Assembly (NCBI GenBank): GCA_023423045.1
Contig: JAFAGA010000080.1
Location: forward strand, 1 to 49,692
Length of the DNA: 49,692 bases
Source of the DNA: Bacillota bacterium
GTDB taxonomy: Bacteria; Bacillota; Clostridia; Lachnospirales; Lachnospiraceae
Direction: 5' to 3'
Made by a program: the position numbers and the translations under genes. Of the stretch, positions 17,082-25,834 are shown one piece after another (position 1 is the stretch's first letter; each line of letters opens with the position of its first letter). The notes beneath the pieces were generated by a model. That model made no database searches, was not told the origin of the DNA, and worked only from the letters and a program-made list of their open reading frames with translations.

Positions 17082-17408
17082 TTATTTCTCGGTATTCGGC
17101 TTCTCAAGCTCAACAATGGAGGTCTTCTTCATCGGAATTCTGCAGTTCTTGTTATTGCCGAATTCTACGATTACAATATCATCCATCACATCGATCACTA
17201 CCCCATAGAAGCCCCCTGAGGTCAATACACTGTCACCGGCGGCCAGAGTGGAAAGCATTACACCCATCTTCTTCTGCTGCTTCTTCTGCGGACGAATCAA
17301 CATAAAGTAAAGTAAAAGCCCCAGAAAACCTACCTGAACAATTAATAATAGCATAGAACCGGTGGAAGAGCCTGATGTCTCCCCTGCTAATAATGTAAAA
17401 TAATTCAT
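17082..17408 (-). CDS. yajC: Preprotein translocase subunit YajC
   Basis: A 108-residue accessory subunit of the SecDF-YajC complex at the Sec translocon. It has a single transmembrane helix (residues about 18-40) followed by the hallmark IRPQKKQQKK and a small beta domain (LAAGDSVLTSGGFYGVV). AGGAGG before the ATG fixes the start. It follows tgt by 27 bases, the usual tgt-yajC arrangement. Confidence 0.95.
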   Translation of the reverse strand: MNYFTLLAGETSGSSTGSMLLLIVQVGFLGLLLYFMLIRPQKKQQKKMGVMLSTLAAGDSVLTSGGFYGVVIDVMDDIVIVEFGNNKNCRIPMKKTSIVELEKPNTEK

Positions 17409-17435
17409 TTTAGTAATCCTCCTGATATTATTATT

Positions 17436-18587
17436 CTATAATTCAATGTTATTCGCTTCCTCGCTCCTAACAAAGCCTTCCAATCGCATCTTCTTGTATT
17501 CCTTATAATATTTTCCGCGGATTGCCTCACGAATCTCCTCCATCATATGATTATAAAAATATAGATTATGGAGAACCAGCAATCTCATCCCCAGCATCTC
17601 CTTCGCCTTGAGTAAATGCCTGATATAGGAACGGCTGTAATGCTTGCAGGCCGGGCAGCCGCAGCCTTCCTCAATTGGCCGGTCATCCAGCTCATACTTT
17701 GCATTCACGAGATTCATCTTGCCGTAGTTGGTGTAAGCATGCCCATGTCTTCCGTTCCTGGTAGGATATACACAATCAAAGAAGTCCACACCCCGGTCCA
17801 CCGCCTCGAGAATATTGGCCGGCGTGCCTACTCCCATGAGATAAACCGGCTTCTGCAATGGAAGATAGGGTACTGTCTCTTCTATAATGCGGTACATCTC
17901 CTCGTGGCTTTCGCCTACCGCAAGCCCGCCCAGGGCATATCCGTCCAAATCCATCTCCGAGATTACCTTTGCGTGTTCAATTCGAATATCCTCAAAGGTT
18001 CCTCCCTGGTTAATGCCAAAGAGCATCTGATGCCGATTGATGGTATCCTCCATACCGTTCAGCCGGTCCATCTCCGTCCTGCACCGTTTCAGCCAGCGAG
18101 TGGTCCGGTCCACAGAAGCCTGCATATATTCTCTGGTTGCCGGATGGGGCGGACATTCATCAAAAGCCATTGCGATGGTCGAAGCAAGATTGGATTGGAT
18201 CTGCATACTTTCCTCAGGTCCCATGAATATCTTACGTCCGTCCACATGGGAATTAAAATAAACTCCCTCTTCCTTAATTTTGCGTAAGCCGGAAAGGGAA
18301 AATACCTGAAAACCGCCGGAATCCGTTAAAATCGGCCGATCCCATACCATGAACTTATGGAGTCCACCCATCTGCTTTACAACCTTATCGCCGGGTCTGA
18401 CATGCAGATGATAAGTATTGGATAATTCCACCTGTGTACCGATTTCCTTTAGATCCATAGTAGAAACCGCACCTTTAATAGCGGCAGCAGTTCCCACATT
18501 CATGAACACTGGGGTCTGTATCGTTCCATGGACAGTCTCAAATTCGGCACTCTTCGCTCTGCCGTCCTGCTCAATTATTTTATACAT
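17436..18587 (-). CDS. tgt: tRNA-guanine transglycosylase
   Basis: The 383-residue enzyme replaces guanine 34 in tRNAs with GUN anticodons by preQ1, the key step of queuosine synthesis. The catalytic barrel shows LTDSGGFQVFSL, DRGVDFFDCVYPTRNGRHG (nucleophile Asp in this motif) and the zinc site CGCPACKHYSRSYIRHL. I prefer the start at 18587, which gives the usual MYKIIEQ opening and has TAGGA upstream; an ATG at 18620 has no ribosome site. No tRNA modification gene such as queA lies next to it within the window. Confidence 0.95.
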   Translation of the reverse strand: MYKIIEQDGRAKSAEFETVHGTIQTPVFMNVGTAAAIKGAVSTMDLKEIGTQVELSNTYHLHVRPGDKVVKQMGGLHKFMVWDRPILTDSGGFQVFSLSGLRKIKEEGVYFNSHVDGRKIFMGPEESMQIQSNLASTIAMAFDECPPHPATREYMQASVDRTTRWLKRCRTEMDRLNGMEDTINRHQMLFGINQGGTFEDIRIEHAKVISEMDLDGYALGGLAVGESHEEMYRIIEETVPYLPLQKPVYLMGVGTPANILEAVDRGVDFFDCVYPTRNGRHGHAYTNYGKMNLVNAKYELDDRPIEEGCGCPACKHYSRSYIRHLLKAKEMLGMRLLVLHNLYFYNHMMEEIREAIRGKYYKEYKKMRLEGFVRSEEANNIEL

Positions 18588-18666
18588 ATAGCTGTTAATC
18601 CTACTTTCTGAATTCCTCATCGGAGCAAGGCCAATTTCAATGCACTCTCTCCTCTATAACATTACA

Positions 18667-18695
18667 AGTATACCCTTAAAGCACCAGATTTTCAA
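18667..18695 (-). promoter_or_regulatory. Promoter of tgt-yajC
   Basis: On the minus strand TTGAAA (18695-18690), 17 bases and TATACT (18672-18667). The rest of the 18588-18891 gap is AT-rich and should hold the divergent promoter of the GGDEF-EAL gene; TATAAT at 18794-18799 is a candidate -10 box without a good -35. I see no c-di-GMP riboswitch there. Confidence 0.65.
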
Positions 18696-18891
18696 CTAAA
18701 ATATCGGTTTTTTACATTCCCCATTTTTCGACATTATTCTATTGTGCATTATATACAAATATATACCTCGATTTAGGAATAATACGCTTAAAATATAATA
18801 TTTATTGCAAAATTTTAGCTTAATTGGTAGAATAAAAATGGTGTTTTGGTGTTAATTGGCAAAGTTCTTTTATAACTGTCGGAGGTACGCT

Positions 18892-21381
18892 ATGCCTATT
18901 AAAAAATCTCTACGAATATTGCTGATTCTATCCTCTATGATTCCGGTGATTCTGGTCTCCATGTTCCTGCATGGATTGTTAACAAAGCGTCTGGTGGAAT
19001 TGAATACCCAGAATATCCTCCGCCTTGCCGATACAAGCAAGAGGGGACTTCAGGCTCTCCTTGAGGCACCGTGCACCGAGGTCTCCCTGCTCTCCATTCA
19101 GGAAGATCTATTCCATGCCGTAGAACAAAGCAATGGCGGACATGCATATTCTGCTGACACTGTGAACGCCTTATTACAGAAACGTCACGACAACTGCGAC
19201 AATTGCGAGCGTATTTCCCTCTATAATATAAGGAACGAGATTATCGCCTGCTCCGACACTTCCCTCATCGGTACCAGCCCCTACTCCACTCTGCCTCTTG
19301 CCTATATGCTGGCAACCAGGGATATCGCCATAGCGGTCGACGGAATCCGTCCTATAACCAAAGATGGCACTCTGCTCCATACGATAGAAATAGGAGCTCC
19401 GATTATCGACGATGGCAGCGGGCAGATCCGCGGCTACGTCACCAGCACCATCAATGTCTCTTACTTTGAAAAATATCTTAACTCCATTACTATTGGGAAT
19501 TCCGGCTTTTGCGTCCTGCTTGACAAGGCCGGCGAGGTCATCTATCATCCCAACGCCTCACTGATTGGTTCCAAAATTGATTCCGAGAAGCTCTCTTCTC
19601 TGGTTTCCTTCTATAACAAGGGTGCTATTATGTCCAATGGTACCTTCGAATATTTTTATGAGAATACCAATCAGGTCTACGGATACAGCATCCTTCCGGA
19701 CCTAAACTGGGTACTTTTGGTGAAGCAGGACATCTCCGATATCCAGTCTGCCACCACAATTATGCTGTCAGCTCTGATCGTAATCTGTGCCATCCTGCTG
19801 ATTGTCATTATTTCTTTCGCCAACTACCTGGCCCGTATCATTTCCTCGCCGATTATTTCTCTCCGCGATGCCATGCGCACCGCATCCGACGGTAATCTTA
19901 CGGTTCAGTCCAATATTAAGAGCAATAATGAATTAGGTGAGCTGTCAAAGAATTTCAACAAAATGCTGCATATCATCAAGACAAATTACGAAGACCTGGA
20001 AGCCATGCATGAAGAGCTTCTCTCCAATGAGGAACAGCTTCGCTCCAATTACGATCATATTGAATTCCTTGCATATCATGATACCCTGACAACCCTTCCG
20101 AATAAGCTGGCTTTTCTGGATTATATGAATGAAACCCTGTTTAATCCTGAGGCAAGCAAAAAGACTCATGCGGTATATTTTGTTGATCTGGACAATTTCA
20201 AGACCGTGAATGACACCCTCGGGCATGAATATGGGGATGCTCTTCTCGTGAAAACAGCGCATCTGCTGACTTCCATCATAGGAGACGGCGGTATGCTGGC
20301 CAGAGCCGGAGGAGATGAGTTTTTATTGTTCAAGGAGGATATTGTTTCCAGAGAGGAAGCGGTAGAATTCGCTTCCAGAATCATCGAAAGATTCCGCTCA
20401 CCTTTGGCATTGGAAAGTGAGACGGTATATGTCTCCATGAGCATTGGCATCTCCATCTATCCTGAAAACGGCTTATCTCCGGGAACCTTAATAAAGAATT
20501 CGGATATCGCGATGTACAAGTCCAAGGATACCGGCAAGAACAAGTTCACTCTGTTTGATTCCACCATGGAGGAAGAGCTAAACCGCAATACTTTGATTAC
20601 CGAAATCCTTCACAATGCCATCGATAACAACGAAATCCATCTTCAGTACCAGCCCCTGGTTGAGCTGGAGTCCAATAATATCATCGGCTTCGAGGCTTTA
20701 ATGAGAATAGAGAGTGAGCGCCTCGGCCGCCTAAGTCCGGAGGAATTCATTCCAATTGCCGAGGAGAGCGGCCTGATTATTGAATTAAGCGCCTGGCTCA
20801 TCCGTGAAGCCTGCAGTTTTAATAAAGAACTGATTGATCTGGGCTTTAAGCCCAGGCTGGTATCCGTGAACATCTCCTCCATACAGATTAACCGGCCCGG
20901 CTTTATCGGTATGCTTTCCGAGATACTGGAGGAAACACAGCTGCCTCCCATGTATTTGGAACTGGAGATTACGGAAAGCACCCTGGTCTCCTCCCTTATG
21001 GATGCAACCATGCTATTGAATAGCCTGCAGGAGCTGGGTGTCAAGGTCTCCCTGGATGATTTCGGAACGGGTTACTCCTCCCTGAATTATCTTACCAAGA
21101 TGCCGATTGATACTTTGAAGATAGACAAATCCTTCATTGATAATATCTGCATCAGTGAAAAGGATTCCTGCATAGCCGAAGCCATTATACAGCTGGCCCA
21201 TAGCCTGGATATCAAGGTTGTGGCAGAGGGCGTTGAAAGCGAAGACCAGCTGGCCTTGCTTCGCACAAGGCATTGCGACATCGTGCAGGGCTATATTTAC
21301 AGCGCTCCCTTGCATCCGGCCCGGCTTCTTGAGATGGTCAGGGAGGATGATATGATTTATCAATGCTCCTTGTTCGGATAA
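18892..21381 (+). CDS. Membrane Cache-HAMP-GGDEF-EAL c-di-GMP protein
   Basis: This 829-residue sensor could both make and degrade cyclic di-GMP. After one N-terminal helix (about 8-28) an extracellular dCache-like ligand domain extends to about 280, followed by a second helix, a HAMP domain (about 312-363), a short coiled coil, GGDEF and EAL. The diguanylate cyclase motif AGGDEF (near residue 473) is intact, without an obvious RxxD inhibitory site before it. The phosphodiesterase motifs EALMR (near 601), DDFGTGYSSL and AEGVE are also intact. Both activities are therefore possible. The start at 18892 has CGGAGG upstream; a longer TTG-initiated reading does not. Its ligand is unknown. Confidence 0.92.
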   Translation: MPIKKSLRILLILSSMIPVILVSMFLHGLLTKRLVELNTQNILRLADTSKRGLQALLEAPCTEVSLLSIQEDLFHAVEQSNGGHAYSADTVNALLQKRHDNCDNCERISLYNIRNEIIACSDTSLIGTSPYSTLPLAYMLATRDIAIAVDGIRPITKDGTLLHTIEIGAPIIDDGSGQIRGYVTSTINVSYFEKYLNSITIGNSGFCVLLDKAGEVIYHPNASLIGSKIDSEKLSSLVSFYNKGAIMSNGTFEYFYENTNQVYGYSILPDLNWVLLVKQDISDIQSATTIMLSALIVICAILLIVIISFANYLARIISSPIISLRDAMRTASDGNLTVQSNIKSNNELGELSKNFNKMLHIIKTNYEDLEAMHEELLSNEEQLRSNYDHIEFLAYHDTLTTLPNKLAFLDYMNETLFNPEASKKTHAVYFVDLDNFKTVNDTLGHEYGDALLVKTAHLLTSIIGDGGMLARAGGDEFLLFKEDIVSREEAVEFASRIIERFRSPLALESETVYVSMSIGISIYPENGLSPGTLIKNSDIAMYKSKDTGKNKFTLFDSTMEEELNRNTLITEILHNAIDNNEIHLQYQPLVELESNNIIGFEALMRIESERLGRLSPEEFIPIAEESGLIIELSAWLIREACSFNKELIDLGFKPRLVSVNISSIQINRPGFIGMLSEILEETQLPPMYLELEITESTLVSSLMDATMLLNSLQELGVKVSLDDFGTGYSSLNYLTKMPIDTLKIDKSFIDNICISEKDSCIAEAIIQLAHSLDIKVVAEGVESEDQLALLRTRHCDIVQGYIYSAPLHPARLLEMVREDDMIYQCSLFG

Positions 21382-21416
21382 GCTGTAAACTTGATTCCCA
21401 ATGCACATTATTAAAA

Positions 21417-21479
21417 AGGATATACAGCCCTCAGACTTTGGGACACCTCCCAAATACACCTGAAACAGCCGCATATCCT
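21417..21479 (+). terminator. Nested hairpins after the GGDEF-EAL gene
   Basis: AGGATAT (21417-21423) pairs with ATATCCT (21473-21479) around an inner stem TTTGGGA/TCCCAAA (21437-21443 and 21448-21454). It sits between convergent genes and probably ends transcription. The following 21482-21600 is a low-complexity stretch rich in ATTCCAT and TATTC, without a gene. Confidence 0.5.
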
Positions 21480-21604
21480 CTTCTTGTAATTCTATGTATT
21501 AATTCAATGTATTCATTCTATCTGTTAATTCCATTCTTAATTCCATCTCTATTCATCCCATATCTATTCACCTGTTGTTACATCCTGCAACCAACCGCCG
21601 GATA

Positions 21605-22540
21605 TCAGGCCTTCCCTTCACATCCGAGAACGTTCAGTATCTTATGTCTAACCACCGCTTTGATGTTATTTCTTGCGGGTGTCAGGTATTGTCTGGGATC
21701 GAAATGAGCCGGATTGTTGAACATATATTCCCGAATTCCTGCCGTAAAGGCCAGTCTTAAATCGGAGTCAATATTAATCTTACATACCGCCATCTTAGCA
21801 GCCTGGCGAAGCATATCCTCGGGGATACCAATCGCATCATCCAATTTACCGCCGTACTTTTGAATGATTTCCACATATTCTCTGGATACGCTGGAAGCAC
21901 CGTGCAGTACAATGGGGAACTCCGGCAATCTCCTGCCTACCTCCTCCAAAATATCAAAACGGAGCTGCGGCTTCTGACCGGGCTTAAACTTGAAAGCACC
22001 ATGACTTGTACCGATTGCAATCGCAAGGGAATCAACCCCTGTCCGGCTGACAAACTCCTCTACTTCTTCCGGCCTGGTGTAGGAGGCATCCTCCGCCTTA
22101 ACATTAACATCATCCTCAATGCCGGCCAGCTTCCCTAATTCACCCTCTACAACACAGCCATGAGCATGTGCATATTCAACAACCTTCTTGGTCAGCGCAA
22201 TGTTATCTTCAAAGCTATGTTTGGAACCGTCGATCATAACAGATGTAAAACCACCATCAATACATGCCTTGCATATCTCAAAATCATCACCGTGATCCAG
22301 ATGAAGAGCGATCGGAAGATCAGTGTCTGCCAAAGCCGCCTCAACTAACTTGACAAGGTAAGCGTGCTTGGCATATTTTCTTGCTCCGGCGGAAACCTGC
22401 AATATAATCGGAGCGTTCAATTCCTTGGCCGCCTCGGTAATACCCTGCACGATCTCCATATTGTTTACGTTAAAAGCACCAATTGCATAGCCGCCGGCGT
22501 ATGCCTTCTGAAACATATCTTTCGTCGTAACTAAAGCCAT
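21605..22540 (-). CDS. fba: Class II fructose-bisphosphate aldolase
   Basis: The 311-residue zinc enzyme splits fructose-1,6-bisphosphate in glycolysis and joins the trioses in gluconeogenesis. Motifs: LHLDHGDDFE (catalytic Asp82, zinc ligand His83), VEGELGKLAGIEDD and HGASSVS, all typical of class IIA/B aldolases of clostridia. The start at 22540 gives the normal MALVTTKDMF opening with GGAAAGGATGG upstream; the ATG at 22579 lacks a site. It is a single-gene unit with an extended -10 promoter. Confidence 0.93.
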   Translation of the reverse strand: MALVTTKDMFQKAYAGGYAIGAFNVNNMEIVQGITEAAKELNAPIILQVSAGARKYAKHAYLVKLVEAALADTDLPIALHLDHGDDFEICKACIDGGFTSVMIDGSKHSFEDNIALTKKVVEYAHAHGCVVEGELGKLAGIEDDVNVKAEDASYTRPEEVEEFVSRTGVDSLAIAIGTSHGAFKFKPGQKPQLRFDILEEVGRRLPEFPIVLHGASSVSREYVEIIQKYGGKLDDAIGIPEDMLRQAAKMAVCKINIDSDLRLAFTAGIREYMFNNPAHFDPRQYLTPARNNIKAVVRHKILNVLGCEGKA

Positions 22541-22601
22541 AATCCAATCCATCCTTTCCGTATTGTTAAATATTTTCACTGCTCTTATTTCTTACCTCTT
22601 T

Positions 22602-22609
22602 ATTATACC
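22602..22609 (-). promoter_or_regulatory. Extended -10 promoter of fba
   Basis: Minus strand TGGTATAAT with TATAAT at 22607-22602 and the TG two bases upstream; the -35 region (CTTTCC) is weak. About 60 bases upstream of the fba start. Confidence 0.55.
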
Positions 22610-22731
22610 ACAAAATTATCCAATGGAAAGATTTTTCGCATGTATTTGTTGCTAAATCCTTCTCCAGGGATTAAAATAGATACGTTCATCATATACGGCA
22701 CTTTGTGCAGAAATTAAGAAAGGAAAAACGG

Positions 22732-23202
22732 ATGGAATCAAAACGCGTATCAGATTCAATCACGGAACAGGTGCAGATATTAATGCCCTCCCATATCAAT
22801 GGCTCCGATCGGCTGTTCGGCGGACAGCTGGTGGAATGGATTGATGTCGTAGCTGCCGTGGTTGCAAGGCGGCATTGCGGCCGTAATGTCACAACAGCAG
22901 CAATTGATAATCTGCAATTTAAAGCAGGTGCATTTATAAACAATACTCTTGTTCTTATCGGGCATATCACTTATGTGGGGAACACATCCATGGAAGTAAG
23001 AGTGGATACCTATGTGGAAGACCTGCATGGTATCCGAAAGGTTGTGAACCGTGCCTATCTTGTGATGGTCGCACTGGATGAAGACGGACTTCCCATCCAG
23101 GTTCCCAGGCTCATTCTGGAGACTGAGTCGGAGCGTGCGGAATGGGAGGCAGGAAAGAAGCGCCATGCCCTTCGCCATCAAAGGCGTAAAGAGGGCTTTT
23201 AA
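22732..23202 (+). CDS. Acyl-CoA thioesterase, hotdog fold
   Basis: A 156-residue cytosolic thioesterase of the YciA/BFIT group. The hotdog motif GGQLVEWIDVVAAVVARRHCG contains the general-base Asp of the family, and TTAAIDNLQFKAGAF and NTSMEVRVDTYVED follow in the usual order. It should hydrolyse acyl-CoA esters; chain length cannot be told. The ATG at 22732 has AAAGGAA upstream. The next gene follows after 25 bases, so the two are probably co-transcribed. Confidence 0.88.
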   Translation: MESKRVSDSITEQVQILMPSHINGSDRLFGGQLVEWIDVVAAVVARRHCGRNVTTAAIDNLQFKAGAFINNTLVLIGHITYVGNTSMEVRVDTYVEDLHGIRKVVNRAYLVMVALDEDGLPIQVPRLILETESERAEWEAGKKRHALRHQRRKEGF

Positions 23203-23227
23203 CACTCAAAGGAGGCTAATCATAGCT

Positions 23228-23869
23228 ATGACAAAATTTTTTACCATCGGAAAGCGCAGAATGCTTGGGATGCTTCTTGGCAACCTGCTGCTGGGCTTTG
23301 GCGTCACTCTTTTTAAACTTTCCGGAATGGGAAATGACCCCTTTAATGGGATGGCAATGGCGGTATCCGCCCTCTCTCCTCTGTCCTATTCCAATTTCCT
23401 CGTTCTTATGAATACCTGCATCTTCCTGCTGGAATGGCTGCTCGGACGTAAATACATCGGTATCGGGACCTTCGTAAACTGGGTTTTGGTGGGATATGTG
23501 GTAGAATTCTTACTATGGATCTCCGGCAAGATTATCTCACCTCCGGCTTCCATTCCCGAACAACTCCCCTACGTTATTGTGGGCATCATTATTGTCAGCC
23601 TGGGATTATCACTATACCAGACCTCAGATGCGGGAATTGCTCCCTTTGACAGCATGCCCCTCATCCTGCATAACCGTATTCCTGCACTCCCCTATTTTTG
23701 GTGCAGAATGATCTTTGACGCTTCCTGTGTGGTTATCTGCCTGTTGGCAGGCGGCTTAATCGGGCTCGGGACCTTCCTCTGTGCCTTCGGCCTGGGCCCT
23801 GTGGTACATTTCTTTAATAACAGAGTATCGCAAAAGCTAATCTATCCGGGACACGCAGTCCGGGAATAA
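23228..23869 (+). CDS. YczE/YyaS-type integral membrane protein
   Basis: The 213-residue protein has five to six transmembrane segments. Its first part (GNLLLGFGVTLFKLSGMGNDPFNGMAMAVS) and middle (LGLSLYQTSDAGIAPFDSMPLIL) match the YczE/YyaS family, where a G-(M/A)-x-P-(F/D) motif is repeated in each half. Members are common in Firmicutes and their function is not established; some lie near regulators or transport genes. AAAGGAGG stands upstream, with 12 bases to the ATG. Longer in-frame readings overlap the thioesterase gene and are not supported. Confidence 0.8.
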   Translation: MTKFFTIGKRRMLGMLLGNLLLGFGVTLFKLSGMGNDPFNGMAMAVSALSPLSYSNFLVLMNTCIFLLEWLLGRKYIGIGTFVNWVLVGYVVEFLLWISGKIISPPASIPEQLPYVIVGIIIVSLGLSLYQTSDAGIAPFDSMPLILHNRIPALPYFWCRMIFDASCVVICLLAGGLIGLGTFLCAFGLGPVVHFFNNRVSQKLIYPGHAVRE

Positions 23870-23949
23870 CGAAATCTTTGAAGGTTACATTTCAGCCTGC
23901 GGAATTCTGACACCCCATTTTCACACCCCATTTTTACTGCAGATAGCTG

Positions 23950-23978
23950 TTGACAACACCCGGGAAGTATGCTAATCT
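23950..23978 (+). promoter_or_regulatory. Promoter of the aspS leader transcript
   Basis: TTGACA (23950-23955), 17 bases, TAATCT (23973-23978) preceded by TGC, giving an extended -10. It lies about 410 bases before the aspS coding start, which leaves a long structured leader. Confidence 0.7.
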
Positions 23979-24006
23979 TGTAAAAAATCTCAGAGGCAGG
24001 TTCATC

Positions 24007-24069
24007 ATGCAAAACATCAGAAAACAATATCTGAATAGGGACGACGATCGGCGGCGCTTGCGGCTGTGA
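24007..24069 (+). CDS. Putative leader peptide 1 (20 aa, Asp triplet)
   Basis: A 20-codon frame starts about 20 bases after the predicted transcription start. It contains NRDDDRRR, with three consecutive aspartate codons at 24040-24048 and an Asn codon two before them. The frame is also Arg-rich (six Arg), so Asp specificity is not certain. The ribosome site (GGCAGG, 6 bases upstream) is weak. Two hairpins and a terminator with a competing antiterminator follow. In context, ahead of an aspartyl-tRNA synthetase, it looks like an attenuation leader peptide. No translation evidence exists here. Confidence 0.4.
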   Translation: MQNIRKQYLNRDDDRRRLRL

Positions 24070-24072
24070 TAT

Positions 24073-24220
24073 AATCTTAACGGGATTTCATCTCAGATAA
24101 GATTTCTTCATGGGTGCAGGCGCTGGATAGTCTGTGCCTATGTGGATGATCTGGAATGATATTATTTTACTTACAAACCACATTGGTAAGAATTTTTCTT
24201 TCTTCCTTTGTGGTTTTTTT
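24073..24220 (+). promoter_or_regulatory. Attenuator-like structured leader of aspS
   Basis: Visible pairings in order are AATCTTA/TAAGATT (24073-24079 with 24098-24104), AGGCGC/GTGCCT (24118-24123 with 24134-24139) and AAACCACA/TGTGGTTT (24175-24182 with 24209-24216), the last running into seven T as a terminator. ATGTGG at 24140-24145 is perfectly complementary to CCACAT at 24178-24183, which overlaps the terminator's 5' arm, so an antiterminator can form instead. No T-box consensus (GGTGGNACCGCG) is present, so this is not a recognisable T-box. Confidence 0.6.
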
Positions 24221-24254
24221 GTTACCCATTTTTATACTGAAAGGTTGTGATACG

Positions 24255-24317
24255 ATGCGACATACAGATTATGTCCGAATGGATCGCCGCGCACAGTGCG
24301 ATATTTCATCCATATGA
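24255..24317 (+). CDS. Putative leader peptide 2 (20 aa)
   Basis: A second 20-codon frame begins after the attenuator, with GAAAGG 10 bases upstream. It too has three Asp codons (positions 5, 10 and 16) and four Arg. Its stop (24315-24317) falls in the 5' arm of a large hairpin at 24314-24354 and overlaps, as ATGA, an ATG that is in frame with aspS. A ribosome finishing this frame would open the hairpin. Its expression is unproven. Confidence 0.35.
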   Translation: MRHTDYVRMDRRAQCDISSI

Positions 24318-24354
24318 TTAAAGCGTCAAAAGGTGCTTTTAACACTTTAATCAT
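24314..24354 (+). promoter_or_regulatory. 19-bp hairpin just upstream of aspS
   Basis: Arms at 24314-24332 and 24336-24354 pair at 17 of 19 positions around a GTG loop. No T run follows. It ends about 30 bases before the aspS start codon and may tune translation or mRNA stability. Confidence 0.65.
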
Positions 24355-24385
24355 CCATACTAAAAACAGAAAGGATTCTCATATT

Positions 24386-25711
24386 ATGAAAAATATAATC
24401 GGAAACCAATATAATAAATATACCCAGCCGGAGGAGCTGGCCGGACGGATCGGCAGCATTGTAACCCTTTCCGGGGCCGTCTATAAAATCAGAAGCATGA
24501 GCGGTTTCGCTTTCGTTATCCTTCGTACGAGAAGATCCCTGGTTCAATGCATCTATTCCCGGGAACGGTGCAGCTTTTTGCTGGAGGATTTGAAGGAGGA
24601 GGCTTGTGTCCTCGTGACCGGAGAGGTTATCGCAGAGGAGCGTTCCCAAACCGGCTATGAGCTCCACCTTCACAGCATCCGCATCTTATCCACACCCCAT
24701 GCATTTTCTCCGGTGGTTATCAACAACAAACGCCTGGATGCTTCCCTGGAAACCATTCTCGATTATCGCCCAATCACTCTTCGCAATGAGAAGGAAAGAG
24801 CCATCTTCCGGATTCAGGAGGGATTATGCAGAGCCTTCCGGGAATTCTTAAGCCGGGAAGGCTTTACCGAAATCCGCTCACCCAAAATAGTATACGCCGG
24901 GGCCGAGGGCGGCGCAAATATATTCAAGCTGGATTACTTCGGCAATGATGCCTATCTGGCTCAAAGCCCCCAGTTTTATAAGCAGATGATGGTGGGTGTT
25001 TATGAACGTGTGTATGAGATTGCTCCGGTATTTCGCGCCGAGAAGCACGACACCTCCAGGCATCTGAATGAGTATACCAGCGTCGATTTCGAGATGGGCT
25101 ATATCGATACCTTTGAGGATATCATGCAGATGGAGGCCGGAATGCTCCAATACGCTCTGGATTTTCTGAGAAATAATTACAGCTATGAGCTTTCTCTCCT
25201 TGGGGCAGAGCTGCCCGACGCTTCCTCCATTCCCGCCATTCCCTTTTCGGAAGCCAAGCAACTGATTTCCGATACCTTTCACAGGGAAATAACAGATCCG
25301 GATGACTTTGAGCCCGAGGAAGAAAAGCTCCTGTGCGAGCTGGTAAAGCAGAAAACCGGAAGCGAGTTTGTCTTTGTCACCCATTATCCTTCTAAAAAAC
25401 GTCCCTTCTACGCCATGGAGGACCCGAATCACCCGGAGGTTACCCTAAGCTTTGACCTGCTCTTTCGAGGTCTTGAGATTACAACCGGCGGCCAGAGGAT
25501 TCACGGATATGAGATGCAAATTCAAAAAATGCTATCCCGGGGAATGCACCCCGAGGAATTTGAAAGTTACCTCATGATTCATAAATACGGCATGCCTCCC
25601 CATGGTGGGCTGGGCCTTGGCTTGGAGCGCTTCACCAGCAGGCTTCTGGAACAAAACAATGTCCGTTGTTCCTGCCTGTTCCCCAGGGATATTAACCGCC
25701 TCACACCATAA
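24386..25711 (+). CDS. aspS: Aspartyl-tRNA synthetase, archaeal type
   Basis: This 441-residue class IIb synthetase charges tRNA with aspartate. An OB-fold anticodon-binding domain covers about 1-110, and the catalytic domain follows with motif 2 (FRAEKHDTSRHLNEYTSVDFE) and motif 3 (GLGLGLERF). It lacks the bacterial insertion domain and has the length of archaeal/eukaryotic-type AspRS, which in bacteria is often non-discriminating and charges tRNA-Asn as well, for later amidation by GatCAB. Whether this one is non-discriminating cannot be judged here. GAAAGG upstream favours 24386; an in-frame ATG at 24314 would add 24 residues encoded by a hairpin. A long leader with two small frames precedes it. 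Confidence 0.9.
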   Translation: MKNIIGNQYNKYTQPEELAGRIGSIVTLSGAVYKIRSMSGFAFVILRTRRSLVQCIYSRERCSFLLEDLKEEACVLVTGEVIAEERSQTGYELHLHSIRILSTPHAFSPVVINNKRLDASLETILDYRPITLRNEKERAIFRIQEGLCRAFREFLSREGFTEIRSPKIVYAGAEGGANIFKLDYFGNDAYLAQSPQFYKQMMVGVYERVYEIAPVFRAEKHDTSRHLNEYTSVDFEMGYIDTFEDIMQMEAGMLQYALDFLRNNYSYELSLLGAELPDASSIPAIPFSEAKQLISDTFHREITDPDDFEPEEEKLLCELVKQKTGSEFVFVTHYPSKKRPFYAMEDPNHPEVTLSFDLLFRGLEITTGGQRIHGYEMQIQKMLSRGMHPEEFESYLMIHKYGMPPHGGLGLGLERFTSRLLEQNNVRCSCLFPRDINRLTP

Positions 25712-25792
25712 ATCCAGGTGGATATTCGCAATCCGCTTCGCTGTCTGCTTATAGCCTCCTTAACACTTCGCCGCATTAGGGCTATATACCGA

Positions 25793-25824
25793 CAGACCAG
25801 GAGATCTGATTATCTCCTGGTCTG
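25793..25824. terminator. Hairpin between aspS and the coiled-coil gene
   Basis: A perfect 13-bp inverted repeat (CAGACCAGGAGAT at 25793-25805 and its complement at 25812-25824) with a 6-base loop, between convergent genes. There is no good T run on either side, so its strength as a terminator is uncertain. Confidence 0.6.
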
Positions 25825-25834
25825 TAAGGGCAGC

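Noticed and set aside
18588..18891. c-di-GMP riboswitch before the GGDEF-EAL gene
   Set aside because: No GEMM-type conserved blocks were found in this gap or in the leaders of the other c-di-GMP genes.
23870..24385. T-box riboswitch upstream of aspS
   Set aside because: A long leader and terminator fit, but no GGTGGNACCGCG-type antiterminator sequence or AG-bulge/specifier arrangement could be found.
24296..24385. Longer N-terminus for AspRS from an upstream ATG
   Set aside because: The added residues are encoded by a 19-bp hairpin, lack a good ribosome site and precede the usual start of the OB-fold domain; the ATG at 24386 has GAAAGG upstream.
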